Positions 9,214 through 17,923 of a DNA stretch of 64,000 bases are shown in pieces; the first letter of the stretch is position 1, and each line of letters begins with the position of its first letter. The notes beneath the pieces were generated by a model. That model searched no databases. It was not told where the DNA came from and saw only the letters and a program-made list of their open reading frames with translations. The translations under genes were made by a program, and so were the position numbers. Origin of the DNA: Curtobacterium flaccumfaciens (GTDB lineage Bacteria > Actinomycetota > Actinomycetes > Actinomycetales > Microbacteriaceae); contig NZ_JABMCF010000030.1 of the NCBI RefSeq assembly GCF_013359815.1, forward strand, positions 62,001-126,000, given 5' to 3'.

Positions 9214-9801
9214 GTGCTGCTCTCCGACCGCGACATCACCGCCCAGCTCGCCGAAGGCCGGATCGGCCTCGACCCGTACGACGCCTCGCTCGTGCAGCCG
9301 TCGAGCATCGACGTCCGGCTCGACAAGTTCTTCCGGCTGTTCGACAACCACAAGTACCCGCACATCGATCCCGCTGTGGACCAGCCCGACCTGACCCGCC
9401 TGGTCGAGACCGACCCGGACGAGGCGTTCGTGCTGCACCCGGGCGAGTTCGTCCTGGGCTCCACGTTCGAGGTCGTGACGCTGCCCGACGACATCGCCGC
9501 TCGGCTCGAGGGCAAGAGCTCGCTCGGCCGCCTCGGCCTCCTGACCCACTCGACCGCGGGCTTCATCGACCCCGGGTTCTCCGGGCACGTGACGCTCGAG
9601 CTGTCGAACGTCGCGACGCTGCCGATCAAGCTGTGGCCGGGGATGAAGATCGGGCAGCTGTGCTTCTTCCAGCTGTCGAGCCCGGCCGAGAAGCCCTACG
9701 GTTCCGCCGAGTACCAGTCCCGCTACCAGGGTCAGCGTGGCCCGACGGCGTCCCGCTCGGCGCAGAACTTCCACCGGGCGGACGTCTCCGACCCGCGCTG
9801 A
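9214..9801 (+). CDS. dcd: dCTP deaminase
   Basis: Deaminates dCTP to dUTP for thymidylate synthesis; mycobacterial homologs also hydrolyse dUTP to dUMP. The 195-residue length fits. Motifs seen are the N-terminal [15 protein letters not shown], the substrate loop [36 protein letters not shown] and [16 protein letters not shown]. The actinobacterial [10 protein letters not shown] sequence matches the bifunctional type, so dUTPase activity is plausible but inferred. The GTG start is set by the leaderless -10 box directly upstream. Confidence 0.95.
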   Translation: MLLSDRDITAQLAEGRIGLDPYDASLVQPSSIDVRLDKFFRLFDNHKYPHIDPAVDQPDLTRLVETDPDEAFVLHPGEFVLGSTFEVVTLPDDIAARLEGKSSLGRLGLLTHSTAGFIDPGFSGHVTLELSNVATLPIKLWPGMKIGQLCFFQLSSPAEKPYGSAEYQSRYQGQRGPTASRSAQNFHRADVSDPR

Positions 9802-9843
9802 GCGTGCGCCGCTCCGGCGGCGGACGAAATGTTGGATGCTGTG

Positions 9844-9849
9844 TATCGT
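9844..9849 (+). promoter_or_regulatory. -10 box of a leaderless promoter for the HTH-nucleotidyltransferase gene
   Basis: TATCGT followed by 6 bases and the ATG at 9856. The spacing favours 9856 over the in-frame ATG at 9829, which lies upstream of this box. Confidence 0.6.
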
Positions 9850-9855
9850 TGCAGC

Positions 9856-10371
9856 ATGTCCGCTGTTCCCCCACGGTCCGCCCCGCCACTGTCGGCCGCG
9901 GTGCTCATCCGCGACGCCCGTGAACGCGCCGAACTGACCCAGGTCCAGCTCGCCCAGCGCGCCGGCGTCACGCAGAGCGTCATCAGCACCTACGAGAACG
10001 GTCGACGCGAACCGTCGCTCGCAGCCCTGCAGCGGATGCTCCGTGCGGCGGGCTTCACGACGACGATCGACCTGCAGCCGGTCGAGGAGCCGCCGCCGCT
10101 CCTCGAGCGCGTGGTCGCGGCCCGACAGGACCTCCTCGAGATCGTGCAGCGGTTCGGCGGGCGGAACCCCCGCATCTTCGGCAGCGTCGCCCGGGGTGAG
10201 GACGGTCCGGACAGCGACGTCGACCTGATGGTCGACGTCGATGCGGGGCTCGGCATCTTCGCGCTGATGCGCATCCAGGACGCCGCCGAACGGTTGCTCG
10301 GGGTCCGGGTCGACGTGGTCGACGCCGCGGGCATGCGCCCCGGGGTCGTCCGGACCGCGGTGCCGCTGTGA
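9856..10371 (+). CDS. HTH (XRE)-MNT nucleotidyltransferase fusion, predicted antitoxin of an MntA/HepT-type module
   Basis: A 171-residue two-domain protein. Residues about 14-68 form a Cro/CI helix-turn-helix (RERAELTQVQLAQRAGVTQSVISTYENGRREPSL). Residues about 80-171 form a minimal nucleotidyltransferase with the exact GSx10DxD motif (G109-S110 to D121-V-D123 in FGSVARGEDGPDSDVD). In known MntA/HepT pairs the nucleotidyltransferase AMPylates the HEPN toxin on a Tyr; here the fused HTH would add promoter autoregulation. The stop overlaps the HEPN gene by GTGA, so the pair is co-translated. Antitoxin role is inferred from family and arrangement. Confidence 0.88.
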   Translation: MSAVPPRSAPPLSAAVLIRDARERAELTQVQLAQRAGVTQSVISTYENGRREPSLAALQRMLRAAGFTTTIDLQPVEEPPPLLERVVAARQDLLEIVQRFGGRNPRIFGSVARGEDGPDSDVDLMVDVDAGLGIFALMRIQDAAERLLGVRVDVVDAAGMRPGVVRTAVPL

Positions 10372-10715
10372 GTGGGCAGCCCGGCATCCGCCGTGCCGTG
10401 GCCGACCGCCTCGACGACGTCATCCGGGCGTGCGAGGCGATCCGGCGCTACATCGACGACGAGCGGCTGCCCGAGGACCTGGTGCACGACGCGGTCCGGA
10501 TGCGCCTGGTCGAGATCGGTGAGGCGGTCCGGGTGCTCCCCGCCGGGGTCACCGCGAGCGAGCCCGGCATCCCGTGGTCGCGCGTGTCCGACCTGGGCGA
10601 GCGGCTGACCCGGCGGTACTTCGACACGACGCGTGCGCTGGTGTTCGGCACCGCCCGCACCGACGTCCCGCACCTCGCCGACGCCGCGCGCCGGTTGCGC
10701 GCTGCCCACCCCTGA
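10368..10715 (+). CDS. HEPN (HepT/DUF86)-like protein, predicted toxin partner
   Basis: A 115-residue all-alpha protein with the DUF86 layout: an N-terminal helix (RLDDVIRACEAIRRYI) and the central DAVRMRLVEIGEAVRVL. The C-terminal motif should read Rx4HxY but here is G77-E-R-L-T-R82-R-Y84: Tyr is kept, while the positions expected to be Arg and His are Gly and Arg. HepT toxins are RNases; with these changes the protein may be inactive, regulatory or use other residues. GTG start, overlapping the antitoxin stop by 4 bases. Confidence 0.85.
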   Translation: MSGQPGIRRAVADRLDDVIRACEAIRRYIDDERLPEDLVHDAVRMRLVEIGEAVRVLPAGVTASEPGIPWSRVSDLGERLTRRYFDTTRALVFGTARTDVPHLADAARRLRAAHP

Positions 10716-10759
10716 CGGACGCGGGCACGGACCGGGCGCGGCCACGTGCCCTGGGCGGA

Positions 10760-10820
10760 CCACACGGCGGACTGGAGGCACGGATCACGACGTGCACCGA
10801 GCCTCCCGTCCGCCGTGTGG
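10760..10820. repeat. GGAGGC-family long hairpin
   Basis: Twenty-base arms at 10760-10779 and 10801-10820 match at 19 of 20 positions, with a 21-base loop. It lies between the convergent HEPN and chvE genes, next to a separate terminator at 10841-10876. Confidence 0.75.
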
Positions 10821-10840
10821 CCGGCCCCCGGACGACGCAG

Positions 10841-10876
10841 GACGGCCCCGTCTCGCCGAGGCGAGACGGGGCCGTC
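10841..10876. terminator. Strong terminator hairpin of the chvE operon
   Basis: A perfect 16-bp stem (10841-10856 with 10861-10876) with a 4-base loop (cgag), 17 bases past the chvE stop on the minus strand. It can act in both directions. Confidence 0.85.
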
Positions 10877-10892
10877 CGTGGTGCGGGGGAGA

Positions 10893-11996
10893 TCAGCCCT
10901 TCTTGGCGAGCTCCTCGAGGGTGTCGTTGCCCTTGTAGGCCTCGACGGCGTTGTCCTTGGTGACCAGGACCGGCGTGAGCTCGATCGCGGGGACCGTCTT
11001 CTTGCCGTTGTAGTTGTTCGTCTTGTCCATCTTCGTGTCGGGCTTGTCGCCCTTCGACAGCGTGGAGACGAGGTCGACGGCCGCCTGGGCCTCCTTCGAC
11101 GTGTCCTTGAAGATCGTCGAGTACTGCGTGCCCTTCATGATGAGCGGGATGGACGCGGTCTCCGAGTCCTGGCCCGTCACGACGGGGTTGTCCTTGCCGG
11201 CGGCCTTGGTCGCGGTGAGGATCGCACGGGCGAGGGTGTCGTTCGGCGACAGGACGCCGTCGAGCTCGGTGTCACCCGTGTAGTACTGCGAGAGCAGGTC
11301 GGTCATGCGCGACTGGGCCTTCTGCGCGAGCCAGCCCTGCGTGACGACCTTCTGGAACGTGGTCTGACCGGAGACGACCTTGATCGTGCCGTCGTCGATC
11401 TTCGGCTGCAGGACGTCCATCGCACCGTTGAAGAACACGGTCGCGTTGGCGTCGTCCGGCGAACCGGCGAAGAGCTCGACGTTGTACGGCTTGTCGCCCT
11501 TCTTCTCCTCGAGGCCCTTGAGCAGCGCCTCGGCCTGGAGCTGGCCGACCTTGAAGTTGTTGAACGCCACGTAGTAGTCGACGTTCTTCGTGTTCAGGAT
11601 GTTGCGGTCCCAGGCGATGACGACGGCGCCACGGTCCTTGGCGGACTTGACCTGCGCGGTCAGCTGCGAACCGTCGGCGGCACCGATGATGACGGCCTTG
11701 GCGCCCTTGGTGATCATGCCGGAGATCTGCGACTGCTGGTCGGGGACCGGGTTGCCGGCGTTGGCGTACTGGATGTCGGCCTTGAAGCCGGCGTCCTCGA
11801 TCGACTTCTTGAACGCAGCACCCGCGAGGACCCAGTTCTGCGAGGTCTTGGCCGGCAGGGCGACGCCGATGAGGTCGCCCTTCTTGATGCTGCTGGTGCT
11901 GCCGGCGTCGTCGGACGAGCCGCGTGCCGAGCAGCCGCTGAGGGCGAGGCCCGCGATGAGCGCCAGGCTGAGGCCGGCGACGATCTTCTTGCGCAT
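10893..11996 (-). CDS. chvE: Monosaccharide ABC transporter substrate-binding lipoprotein (ChvE/MmsB-associated type)
   Basis: A 367-residue lipoprotein whose lipobox is LALSGCS with Cys at about residue 22. The mature part is a periplasmic-binding type I fold: IGVALPAKTSQNWVLAG, GAKAVIIGAADGSQL, VVIAWDRNI, FAGSPDDANA. These are the hallmarks of ChvE-type proteins binding xylose, glucose, galactose or arabinose. It is last in the GTG/ATG-coupled operon mmsA-mmsB-chvE read leftward, 61 bases after the permease, and ends in a strong terminator. The sugar specificity cannot be told from sequence alone. Confidence 0.9.
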   Translation of the reverse strand: MRKKIVAGLSLALIAGLALSGCSARGSSDDAGSTSSIKKGDLIGVALPAKTSQNWVLAGAAFKKSIEDAGFKADIQYANAGNPVPDQQSQISGMITKGAKAVIIGAADGSQLTAQVKSAKDRGAVVIAWDRNILNTKNVDYYVAFNNFKVGQLQAEALLKGLEEKKGDKPYNVELFAGSPDDANATVFFNGAMDVLQPKIDDGTIKVVSGQTTFQKVVTQGWLAQKAQSRMTDLLSQYYTGDTELDGVLSPNDTLARAILTATKAAGKDNPVVTGQDSETASIPLIMKGTQYSTIFKDTSKEAQAAVDLVSTLSKGDKPDTKMDKTNNYNGKKTVPAIELTPVLVTKDNAVEAYKGNDTLEELAKKG

Positions 11997-12057
11997 GTGA
12001 TTGCTTTCTCTTCGTTGAGGAGGTGTGGGGCCGAGGCCCCGGTGTGGGGAGTTGGGA

Positions 12058-13350
12058 CTAGGGGAGGGTGATCTTGTCCGGCTGGTCCTCGATGGACCGC
12101 GGCTGCTGGGCGGCCACCGTGTTCTGCTCGGTGTCCTTCCGCTGGAACTGCCGCATCATGCCGCCGATCAGTGACGGGCGTCCCTGCGACTTCGAGTAGA
12201 CGTCGAAGGCGACGGCGACGAGCAGGACGAGACCGCGGATGATCTGCACCTGGTTGGACTCGAGGCCCATCAGCTGCAGGCCGTTCGACAGCAGCGCCAT
12301 CACGAGACCACCGATGATCGAGCCGGAGATCGTGCCGACACCACCGGCGACCGCTGCACCACCGACGAACACGGCGGCGATCGCGTCGAGCTCCCAGCCG
12401 GTGCCGTCCGCGGGGCCCGAGGCGCCGGAGTAGGCGACGAACACCATGCCGGCGATCGCGGCGAGGACCGACATGTTCATCATGACGAAGAAGTTGACCC
12501 GCCGCGCCGAGACGCCGGACAGGACGGCTGCGTTGGCGTTGCCACCGACGGCGTAGACCTGGCGACCGAAGATCGTGTTCTTCGTGACGAAGCCGTAGAC
12601 GATGGTCAGGATGCCGAGGATGATCGCGACGATCGGGACCGAGGTGCCGACCGGACCGGCGCCGAACAGGTACGTGGCGACGAGCGTGACGGCGACCAGG
12701 ATGCCGGTGCGGACGATCGAGACCCACAGCGGCGGGACCTCGGCCTGCATCTTCCGACGGCGGGCACGGCCACGGGCCTCGATGATGATGAGCGCGAGGA
12801 TCGTGACGAGGCCGATGAGCAGCGTGCCGTTGCTGAAGCCGAAGTCGGGGCCGAAGTCACCGAGGAAGCCGGCGCCGATCGGGGTGAAGGCGTCCGGGAC
12901 GGGGACCGACGTCGAGTTGCCGATGATCTGGTTCACGCCACGGAAGATGAGCTGACCGGCCAGCGTCACGATGAAGGCCGGGACCTTCACGAACGCGACC
13001 CAGAAGCCCTGCCACGCACCGATCAGGGCACCGCACGCGAGACCCAGGATGATGGCGGCCCACACCGGGAAGTCCCACACGGCCATGGACTGCGCCACGA
13101 CGATGCCGACGACCGCTGCGACCGAACCCACCGACAGGTCGATGTGCCCCGCGATGATGACCATGACCATGCCGAGCGCCAGGATCAGGATGTAGGAGTA
13201 CTGCAGGAACAGGTTGATGACGTTGGTCGGCTCGAGGATGAGCCCGTTCGTCGTGATCGAGAAGAAGATCAGCAGCACGATGAGGGCGATGATCATGCCG
13301 TACTGGCCGATGCTGTTGCCCTTGCCGAAGAGCAGTTTCAGGTTGTTCAT
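12058..13350 (-). CDS. mmsB: Multiple-monosaccharide ABC transporter permease (GguB/MmsB type)
   Basis: A 430-residue polytopic membrane protein (about 9-11 hydrophobic segments). It has the BPD_transp_2 signature of ribose/xylose-type permeases: [16 protein letters not shown] near residue 70 and [20 protein letters not shown] near residue 270. The large cytosolic insert [16 protein letters not shown] is typical of GguB. Its ATG overlaps the upstream ATPase stop (ATGA, 13347-13350), so the two are translationally coupled. Confidence 0.9.
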   Translation of the reverse strand: MNNLKLLFGKGNSIGQYGMIIALIVLLIFFSITTNGLILEPTNVINLFLQYSYILILALGMVMVIIAGHIDLSVGSVAAVVGIVVAQSMAVWDFPVWAAIILGLACGALIGAWQGFWVAFVKVPAFIVTLAGQLIFRGVNQIIGNSTSVPVPDAFTPIGAGFLGDFGPDFGFSNGTLLIGLVTILALIIIEARGRARRRKMQAEVPPLWVSIVRTGILVAVTLVATYLFGAGPVGTSVPIVAIILGILTIVYGFVTKNTIFGRQVYAVGGNANAAVLSGVSARRVNFFVMMNMSVLAAIAGMVFVAYSGASGPADGTGWELDAIAAVFVGGAAVAGGVGTISGSIIGGLVMALLSNGLQLMGLESNQVQIIRGLVLLVAVAFDVYSKSQGRPSLIGGMMRQFQRKDTEQNTVAAQQPRSIEDQPDKITLP

Positions 13351-14939
13351 GAGGCGGTGGCGCCCTTCCGCGCGGAGGTCATGCTGCGCATGAGCGATTC
13401 GGGATCGGCCTGGTCGGCCGGGAGGTCAGCGGTGATCTGGCCCTCGAAGATGGTGTAGATCCGGTCGGAGAGACCGAGGAGTTCGGGGAGCTCGGACGAG
13501 ATGAGGATGATGCCCTTCCCCTCGGCCGCGAGCTGCTGGATGATCCCGTAGATCTCGAACTTGGCGCCCACGTCGATGCCGCGGGTGGGCTCGTCGAGGA
13601 TCAGGATGTCCGGGTCGGTGAACATCCACTTGGACAGGACGACCTTCTGCTGGTTGCCACCGGACAGCTTGCCGACGTTGTCCTCGACGCTCGGCACCTT
13701 GGTGCGGAGCATCTTGCGGTACTTCTCGGCGACCGAGTACTCCTCGAGCGAGTCGACGACACCGGCCTTCGAGATCTTCCGCAGGTCGGCGGCGACCGTC
13801 GAGCGCTTCACGGTGTCGAGCAGGTTCAGGCCGAGCGCCTTGCGGTCCTCGGAGACGTAGCCGAGGCCGTTCTCGATCGCCTGCTGGACGTTCGTGACCT
13901 TGATCTCGCGGCCGTCCTTGATGATCTGGCCGTCGAGCCAGGTGCCGTACGAGCGACCGAACAGGCTCATCGCGAGCTCGGTGCGTCCGGCGCCCATCAG
14001 GCCGGCGAAGCCGACGATCTCACCGCGGCGGACGTGGAAGTTCGAGGCCTTGCAGACCAGACGCGACGAGTCGAGCGGGTGCTGCACGGTCCAGTTGCGG
14101 ACCTCGAAGAAGGTCTCGCCGATCTTCGGGGTGCGGTCGGGGAAGCGCGACTCGAGCGAGCGGCCGACCATGCCACGGATGATGCGGTCCTCGTTGACGC
14201 CGTCCGCCTTGACGTTGAGCGTCTCGATGGCCTTGCCGTCGCGGATGATCGTGATCTCGTCGGCGATCTGCTCGATCTCGTTGAGCTTGTGGCTGATGAT
14301 GATGCTCGCGATGCCCTTGGCCTTCAGCCCGACGATCAGGTCGAGCAGGTGCTGCGAGTCGTTCTCGTTGAGCGCGGCGGTCGGCTCGTCGAGGATCAGG
14401 AGCTTGACGTCCTTGTGCAGGGCCTTCGCGATCTCGACGAGCTGCTGCTTGCCGACACCGAGGTTCTTGATCTGCGTGTCCGGGTCGTCGGCCAGGCCGA
14501 CGCGGGCGAGCAGGTCCTGCGCACGCAGCTGCGCGGCGGTCCAGTTGATGACGCCACCGCGGCCCGGCTCGTTGCCGAGGAACAGGTTCTCGGTGATCGA
14601 GAGCTCCGGGATGAGCGCCAGCTCCTGGTGGATGATGACGATGCCGGCCTGCTCGGACTGCTTGATGTTCGAGAAGCGGACTTCCTCGCCCTCGTAGACG
14701 ATCTCGCCGCTGTAGGTGCCGTACGGGTAGACGCCCGACAGGACCTTCATCAGGGTCGACTTGCCGGCGCCGTTCTCGCCGCAGATCGCGTGGATCTCGC
14801 CGGCGCGGACGCTGAGGGAGACGTCGGCCAGCGCCTTCACACCAGGGAACTCCTTGGTGATCGAGCGCATCTCGAGGATCGTCTCGGGTGCGGTGATCGA
14901 CCGGGTCTCGAGGCCGGTGTCGATCGGGGTTGACGCCAC
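13347..14939 (-). CDS. mmsA: Multiple-monosaccharide ABC transporter ATPase, duplicated nucleotide-binding domains (GguA/MmsA type)
   Basis: A 530-residue double ABC ATPase energising sugar import. Domain 1 has Walker [10 protein letters not shown] and Walker [12 protein letters not shown]. Domain 2 has signature [15 protein letters not shown] and Walker [15 protein letters not shown]; its Walker A position reads [10 protein letters not shown], the degenerate form normal for this family. Start GTG at 14937-14939 is chosen because AAGGAGA lies 7-8 bases upstream and the protein then begins [13 protein letters not shown] just before the first domain. It is the first gene of the operon; a promoter with a LacI-type operator lies about 125-185 bases upstream. 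Confidence 0.92.
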   Translation of the reverse strand: MASTPIDTGLETRSITAPETILEMRSITKEFPGVKALADVSLSVRAGEIHAICGENGAGKSTLMKVLSGVYPYGTYSGEIVYEGEEVRFSNIKQSEQAGIVIIHQELALIPELSITENLFLGNEPGRGGVINWTAAQLRAQDLLARVGLADDPDTQIKNLGVGKQQLVEIAKALHKDVKLLILDEPTAALNENDSQHLLDLIVGLKAKGIASIIISHKLNEIEQIADEITIIRDGKAIETLNVKADGVNEDRIIRGMVGRSLESRFPDRTPKIGETFFEVRNWTVQHPLDSSRLVCKASNFHVRRGEIVGFAGLMGAGRTELAMSLFGRSYGTWLDGQIIKDGREIKVTNVQQAIENGLGYVSEDRKALGLNLLDTVKRSTVAADLRKISKAGVVDSLEEYSVAEKYRKMLRTKVPSVEDNVGKLSGGNQQKVVLSKWMFTDPDILILDEPTRGIDVGAKFEIYGIIQQLAAEGKGIILISSELPELLGLSDRIYTIFEGQITADLPADQADPESLMRSMTSARKGATAS

Positions 14940-15063
14940 AGTGCATCTCCTTCTGCCGCTTCGGTGCGGCAGTGTGTTCGGGTGGTTCTGCTGCGGCAGC
15001 GAAAGCACAGGGGGCCTGTGTGGACTTCGTTGTCGCGTCCGGATCCGGCTCGGTGTGACGCTC

Positions 15064-15079
15064 ATGTGAACGGTCACAT
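15064..15079. promoter_or_regulatory. LacI-type operator in the mmsA promoter
   Basis: ATGTGAACGGTCACAT is a 14-of-16 palindrome placed about 9-24 bases after the predicted mmsA transcription start, where a bound repressor would block RNA polymerase. The near-identical ATGTGCACGTTCACAT sits after the lacI promoter. Confidence 0.75.
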
Positions 15080-15094
15080 CGGCTGGACGGAGGC

Positions 15095-15125
15095 AATTTA
15101 CGCACAGCCTCGGTGCGGCTGTCAA
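15095..15125 (-). promoter_or_regulatory. Sigma-70-type promoter of the mmsA-mmsB-chvE operon
   Basis: On the minus strand a consensus TTGACA (15120-15125) is followed after 19 bases by TAAATT (15095-15100). The local sequence is AT-rich compared with its surroundings. Confidence 0.65.
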
Positions 15126-15234
15126 TTCGGATTGGTCGCGTTTTCGTAACGGCGTGCGTGATCCGGAGGGAACGTCCCCCGGGTTGGGGCCAGGGGGCTC
15201 GGGAGCGCGCGTTTCGTTGCGCGAATCCGCATGC

Positions 15235-15280
15235 GCGGACGGGAGGCCCGTGGCGGGCCCGCCACGGGCCTCCCGTCCGC
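15235..15280. terminator. Perfect 46-bp palindrome, GGAGGC family; probable lacI terminator
   Basis: The 23-base arms (15235-15257, 15258-15280) are exact reverse complements with no loop. The element starts with GCGGACGGGAGGCCCG. It separates the repeat array downstream of lacI from the mmsA promoter. Confidence 0.8.
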
Positions 15281-15334
15281 TTCGTGGTCGCGCCCGGAGC
15301 CACGCTCGCCCTGTCGGAGCGGGCTTGGCTGGTG

Positions 15335-15720
15335 CTTCCGGGCGTCCCTGGTCGGAAGTTCGTGACAGGTACGCCCGTTCCTGGCAGGTACTCCGGGGCG
15401 GCCGGGTGGTTCCGGGCGTACCGGGTCGTTCCGGGCGTACCTGGTCGGAAGTTCGTGGCAGGTATGCCCGTTCCTGGCAGGTACTCCGGGGACGCCGGGC
15501 GGTTCCGGGCGTACCGAGTCGTTTCGGGCGTACCGGCTCGTTTCGGGCGTACCCAGTCGTTTCGGGCGTACCGGGTCGGAAGTTCGTGGCAGGTATGCCC
15601 GTTTGTGGCAGGTACTCCGGGGTGGCCGGGTGGTTCCGGGCGTACCGGGTCGTTTCGGGCGTACCGGGTGTCTCCGGGCGTCCCTGGGCAGAAGTTCGTG
15701 GTGGGTACTCCGGGGCGCCG
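15335..15720. repeat. Nested tandem repeat: 55-bp cores separated by 2, 4 and 3 copies of a 19-mer
   Basis: The 19-mer consensus GTTYCGGGCGTACCGGGTC occurs ten times: once at 15335-15353, twice at 15409-15446, four times at 15502-15577 and three times at 15633-15689. Between these blocks are 55-bp cores at exactly 15354-15408, 15447-15501 and 15578-15632, with a fourth partial core from 15690. Core spacings are 93, 131 and 112 bases, so they differ only by multiples of 19. The core contains GGAAGTTCGTGGCAGGTA and a second TGGCAGGTA. No reading frame is conserved across units. Confidence 0.9.
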
Positions 15721-15737
15721 GACCAGCCCGAGCTCCG

Positions 15738-16757
15738 TCAGCGCGTGCGGGGCGCGCTCGTGGAGGCGCGCACGACCAGCTGCGGGACGATGTCGATCGG
15801 GCGGAGCAGTTCACCCTCGCTCGGCAGCAGCAGGTCCACGCAGCGACGCCCGAGTTCGGCGAAATCGACCTGCACCGTGGTGAGCGGTGGCCAGAAGTGC
15901 TTCGCCTCGGGGATGTCGTCGTAGCCGACCACGGACAGGTCACCCGGGACGTCGAGCCCGTACGAGCGCGCTGCGTGCATGACGCCGAGCGCCATCTGGT
16001 CGTTCGAGCAGAAGATCGCGGTGCAGTCCCGCCACCGCAGCAGCTCGCGGCCGGCGTGGTAGCCGAAGTCGGCGGTCCAGTCGCCCAGGATCGGCGGCGC
16101 GACGGCCATGTCGCGGTCGGACATCTCGCGCAGGAACCCCTGCATCCGGGCATCGGCCTCGATCCAGTCCTGCGGTCCGGCGATGTGCCGCACGTACTCG
16201 TGACCCAGGTCGAGCAGGTGCGCGGTCGCGAGTCGCGCGCCCTCCATCTGGTCCACCCACAGGGCCGTCGGGTCCTCGCCGACGCTGGCGCGCATGGTGA
16301 CGTAGGGGGTGCGGATGCCGAGCTCCGCGATCAGGTCGAAGACCCGCTGCTGGGGCGCGATGACGACGATGCCCTCGACGTCGAGGTCGAGCAGGTGCCC
16401 GAGTCCTTCCCGCACGGCGGCATCGGTCGCCTCAGCGATGTTCGCCGTCGTGACCGAGTAGCCACGGAGCATCGCGGCGTCCTCGATCGCCTGCAGTGCC
16501 ACGGCCGGACCGTAGTGGGCGCGGCGGGCCGTCAGGACGCCGATCGTGTGGGTCCGGCTCGTGACCAGGGCGCGTGCGGCCCGGTTCGGCCGGTACTGCA
16601 GCTGCTCCATGGCCGCCAGGACCTTGTCGCGTGTCTCGGCCCGGATCGCGTCTGAGTTGTTCAGCACCCGCGAGACGGTCTGGTGCGAGACGCCCGCGAT
16701 CCGTGCGACGTCACGGATGCTGGGCGAACGCGGTTGCTGTGTCCGCGATGACGCCAT
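15738..16757 (-). CDS. LacI-family transcriptional repressor, probable regulator of the mmsA operon and itself
   Basis: A 339-residue regulator. The N-terminal HTH and hinge helix read SIRDVARIAGVSHQTVSRVL and RPNRAARALVTSRTHTIGVL, and a periplasmic-binding-like sugar domain follows (IFCSNDQMALGVM, DLSVVGYDDIPEAKHFWPPLTTV). The ATG at 16757 gives the usual short arm before the HTH. It is encoded upstream of, and in the same direction as, the sugar transporter. Both promoters carry an ATGTGNACGNTCACAT palindrome, so it probably represses both and is released by the transported sugar; this is inference. Confidence 0.92.
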   Translation of the reverse strand: MASSRTQQPRSPSIRDVARIAGVSHQTVSRVLNNSDAIRAETRDKVLAAMEQLQYRPNRAARALVTSRTHTIGVLTARRAHYGPAVALQAIEDAAMLRGYSVTTANIAEATDAAVREGLGHLLDLDVEGIVVIAPQQRVFDLIAELGIRTPYVTMRASVGEDPTALWVDQMEGARLATAHLLDLGHEYVRHIAGPQDWIEADARMQGFLREMSDRDMAVAPPILGDWTADFGYHAGRELLRWRDCTAIFCSNDQMALGVMHAARSYGLDVPGDLSVVGYDDIPEAKHFWPPLTTVQVDFAELGRRCVDLLLPSEGELLRPIDIVPQLVVRASTSAPRTR

Positions 16758-16793
16758 TGCTGCTCGTTTCCGCCCGGGTGTCGTGGCACATCG

Positions 16794-16809
16794 ATGTGCA
16801 CGTTCACAT
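16794..16809. promoter_or_regulatory. LacI-type operator in the lacI promoter
   Basis: ATGTGCACGTTCACAT (14-of-16 palindrome) lies 12 bases downstream of the -10 CATAAT (minus strand, 16822-16827), the same position relative to the promoter as the operator upstream of mmsA. Confidence 0.72.
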
Positions 16810-16873
16810 CCGGGCCAGATCATTATGCACGTCCGGCGGATCGACGCCACCTGTGCGCCGATCCGCCGTCCGC

Positions 16874-17923
16874 TCAGAGCCAGTTGCGCTTGCGGAAGAT
16901 CGCCCAGAGCACGCCCATCAGCAGGAGCATGCCGAGGATCGCGACCGGGTAGCCGTAGTGCCAGTGCAGCTCGGGCATGTGGTCGAAGTTCATCCCGTAG
17001 ACACCGGCGATCAGGCCGGGCGCGAACAGGATCGCCGCCCACGACGAGATCTTCTTGACCTCCTCGCCCTGGCGGTGTGCTGCCCGGGCGAGTTGCCGGC
17101 TCTCCTCGCCCTGGGCCAGGCTCGCGCTGGTCATCCGGCGCATCGCCTCGTTCTGCTCCTGCGACACCAGGGTGGCGTGCAGGGTCAGAGCGTTCTCGAG
17201 CAGGGCGCGGAACGAGTCGACCCGCTCGGTGACACGGAGCGCGTGGTCGTGCACGTTGCGGAGTCGGTGCTGCACGTCGTCGTCCACGCCGTACTTGTCC
17301 GCACCGCGGAGCAGCCCCGTGACCATCGCCGGCACCGGGGTGGTGGCCCGCTGGAACGCGAGGACCTCGCTGAGCAGCTGGTAGATGCGCTTCGAGACCC
17401 CCGGGTCGACCTGCCCGGCGAACAGCTGGTCCTCGATGGCGTCGATCTGCTCCTGCAGGACCTGGACGACGGGGCCGTAGCCGTCGACGACCTCGTCGAG
17501 CACGGCCGCGGTCACGGCCTCGGACCCCTTCGCCAGGAACTCCGGATCCGCCTCGACCTGTGCGCGCAGCACCGCCAGGTCGGGTCGGGCGGCGTGCCGG
17601 ACACTCACGACGAAGTGGTCGCCGACGAACAGGTGCACCTCGCCGAACTCGACGGTGCCCTCGGACGGGTCGAACCACGCGGGCCGGAGCACCAGGAACA
17701 GGGTGTCTCCGTAGCGCTCGAGCTTGGCGCGCTGGTGTCCCTTGCGGGCGTCCTCGACGGCGTTCTCGTGCAGGTCGAACTCGGTGGCGACGGCCTCGAG
17801 CTCATGCGGGTCGGGCCGGAGCAGCCCGATCCACGTCAGGTCGCCACGAGCCGGGCGCGACAGGGTCGACGGAGACTCCACGCGGCGTCCCCGGACGTAG
17901 ATCGCGTTGTCGATCAGTGCCAT
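16874..17923 (-). CDS. corA: CorA-type magnesium/cobalt transporter
   Basis: A 349-residue CorA channel. It has a long acidic/coiled cytoplasmic domain and, near the C-terminus, two membrane helices with the diagnostic GMN motif in AGVYGMNFDHMPEL, followed by the MPEL periplasmic loop and a basic end (FRKRNWL). The ATG at 17923 is preceded by AAGGAG at 7-8 bases. The gene has its own consensus-spaced promoter and an unusually long leader of about 187 nt, which could hold a regulatory element. Confidence 0.93.
   Translation of the reverse strand: MALIDNAIYVRGRRVESPSTLSRPARGDLTWIGLLRPDPHELEAVATEFDLHENAVEDARKGHQRAKLERYGDTLFLVLRPAWFDPSEGTVEFGEVHLFVGDHFVVSVRHAARPDLAVLRAQVEADPEFLAKGSEAVTAAVLDEVVDGYGPVVQVLQEQIDAIEDQLFAGQVDPGVSKRIYQLLSEVLAFQRATTPVPAMVTGLLRGADKYGVDDDVQHRLRNVHDHALRVTERVDSFRALLENALTLHATLVSQEQNEAMRRMTSASLAQGEESRQLARAAHRQGEEVKKISSWAAILFAPGLIAGVYGMNFDHMPELHWHYGYPVAILGMLLLMGVLWAIFRKRNWL

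Larger units (their letters stand above)
14940..15737. other. Gene-free 798-bp region between lacI and mmsA
   Basis: Reading leftward from lacI, it holds a nested repeat array (15335-15720), a perfect 46-bp palindrome (15235-15280), the mmsA promoter (15095-15125), a LacI-type operator (15064-15079) and an mmsA leader of roughly 145 bases ending in the AAGGAGA ribosome-binding site. No conserved reading frame is seen; open frames here are repeat-derived. Confidence 0.8.

Noticed and set aside
9829..9855. Upstream ATG of the HTH-MNT gene
   Set aside because: It would place the -10 box TATCGT inside the coding sequence; the ATG at 9856 is 6 bases after that box.
15335..15720. CRISPR-like array
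   Set aside because: Repeats and intervening 55-bp cores are both conserved, the 19-mer is too short, unit spacing varies by multiples of 19 and no cas genes are present.
15122..16153. 343-codon minus-strand frame with repeated VRPEPPG/CHELPTR peptide units
   Set aside because: The units arise from the DNA repeat array; two of the three spacings (131 and 112 bases) are not multiples of three, so the frame shifts between units and no peptide repeat is under selection.
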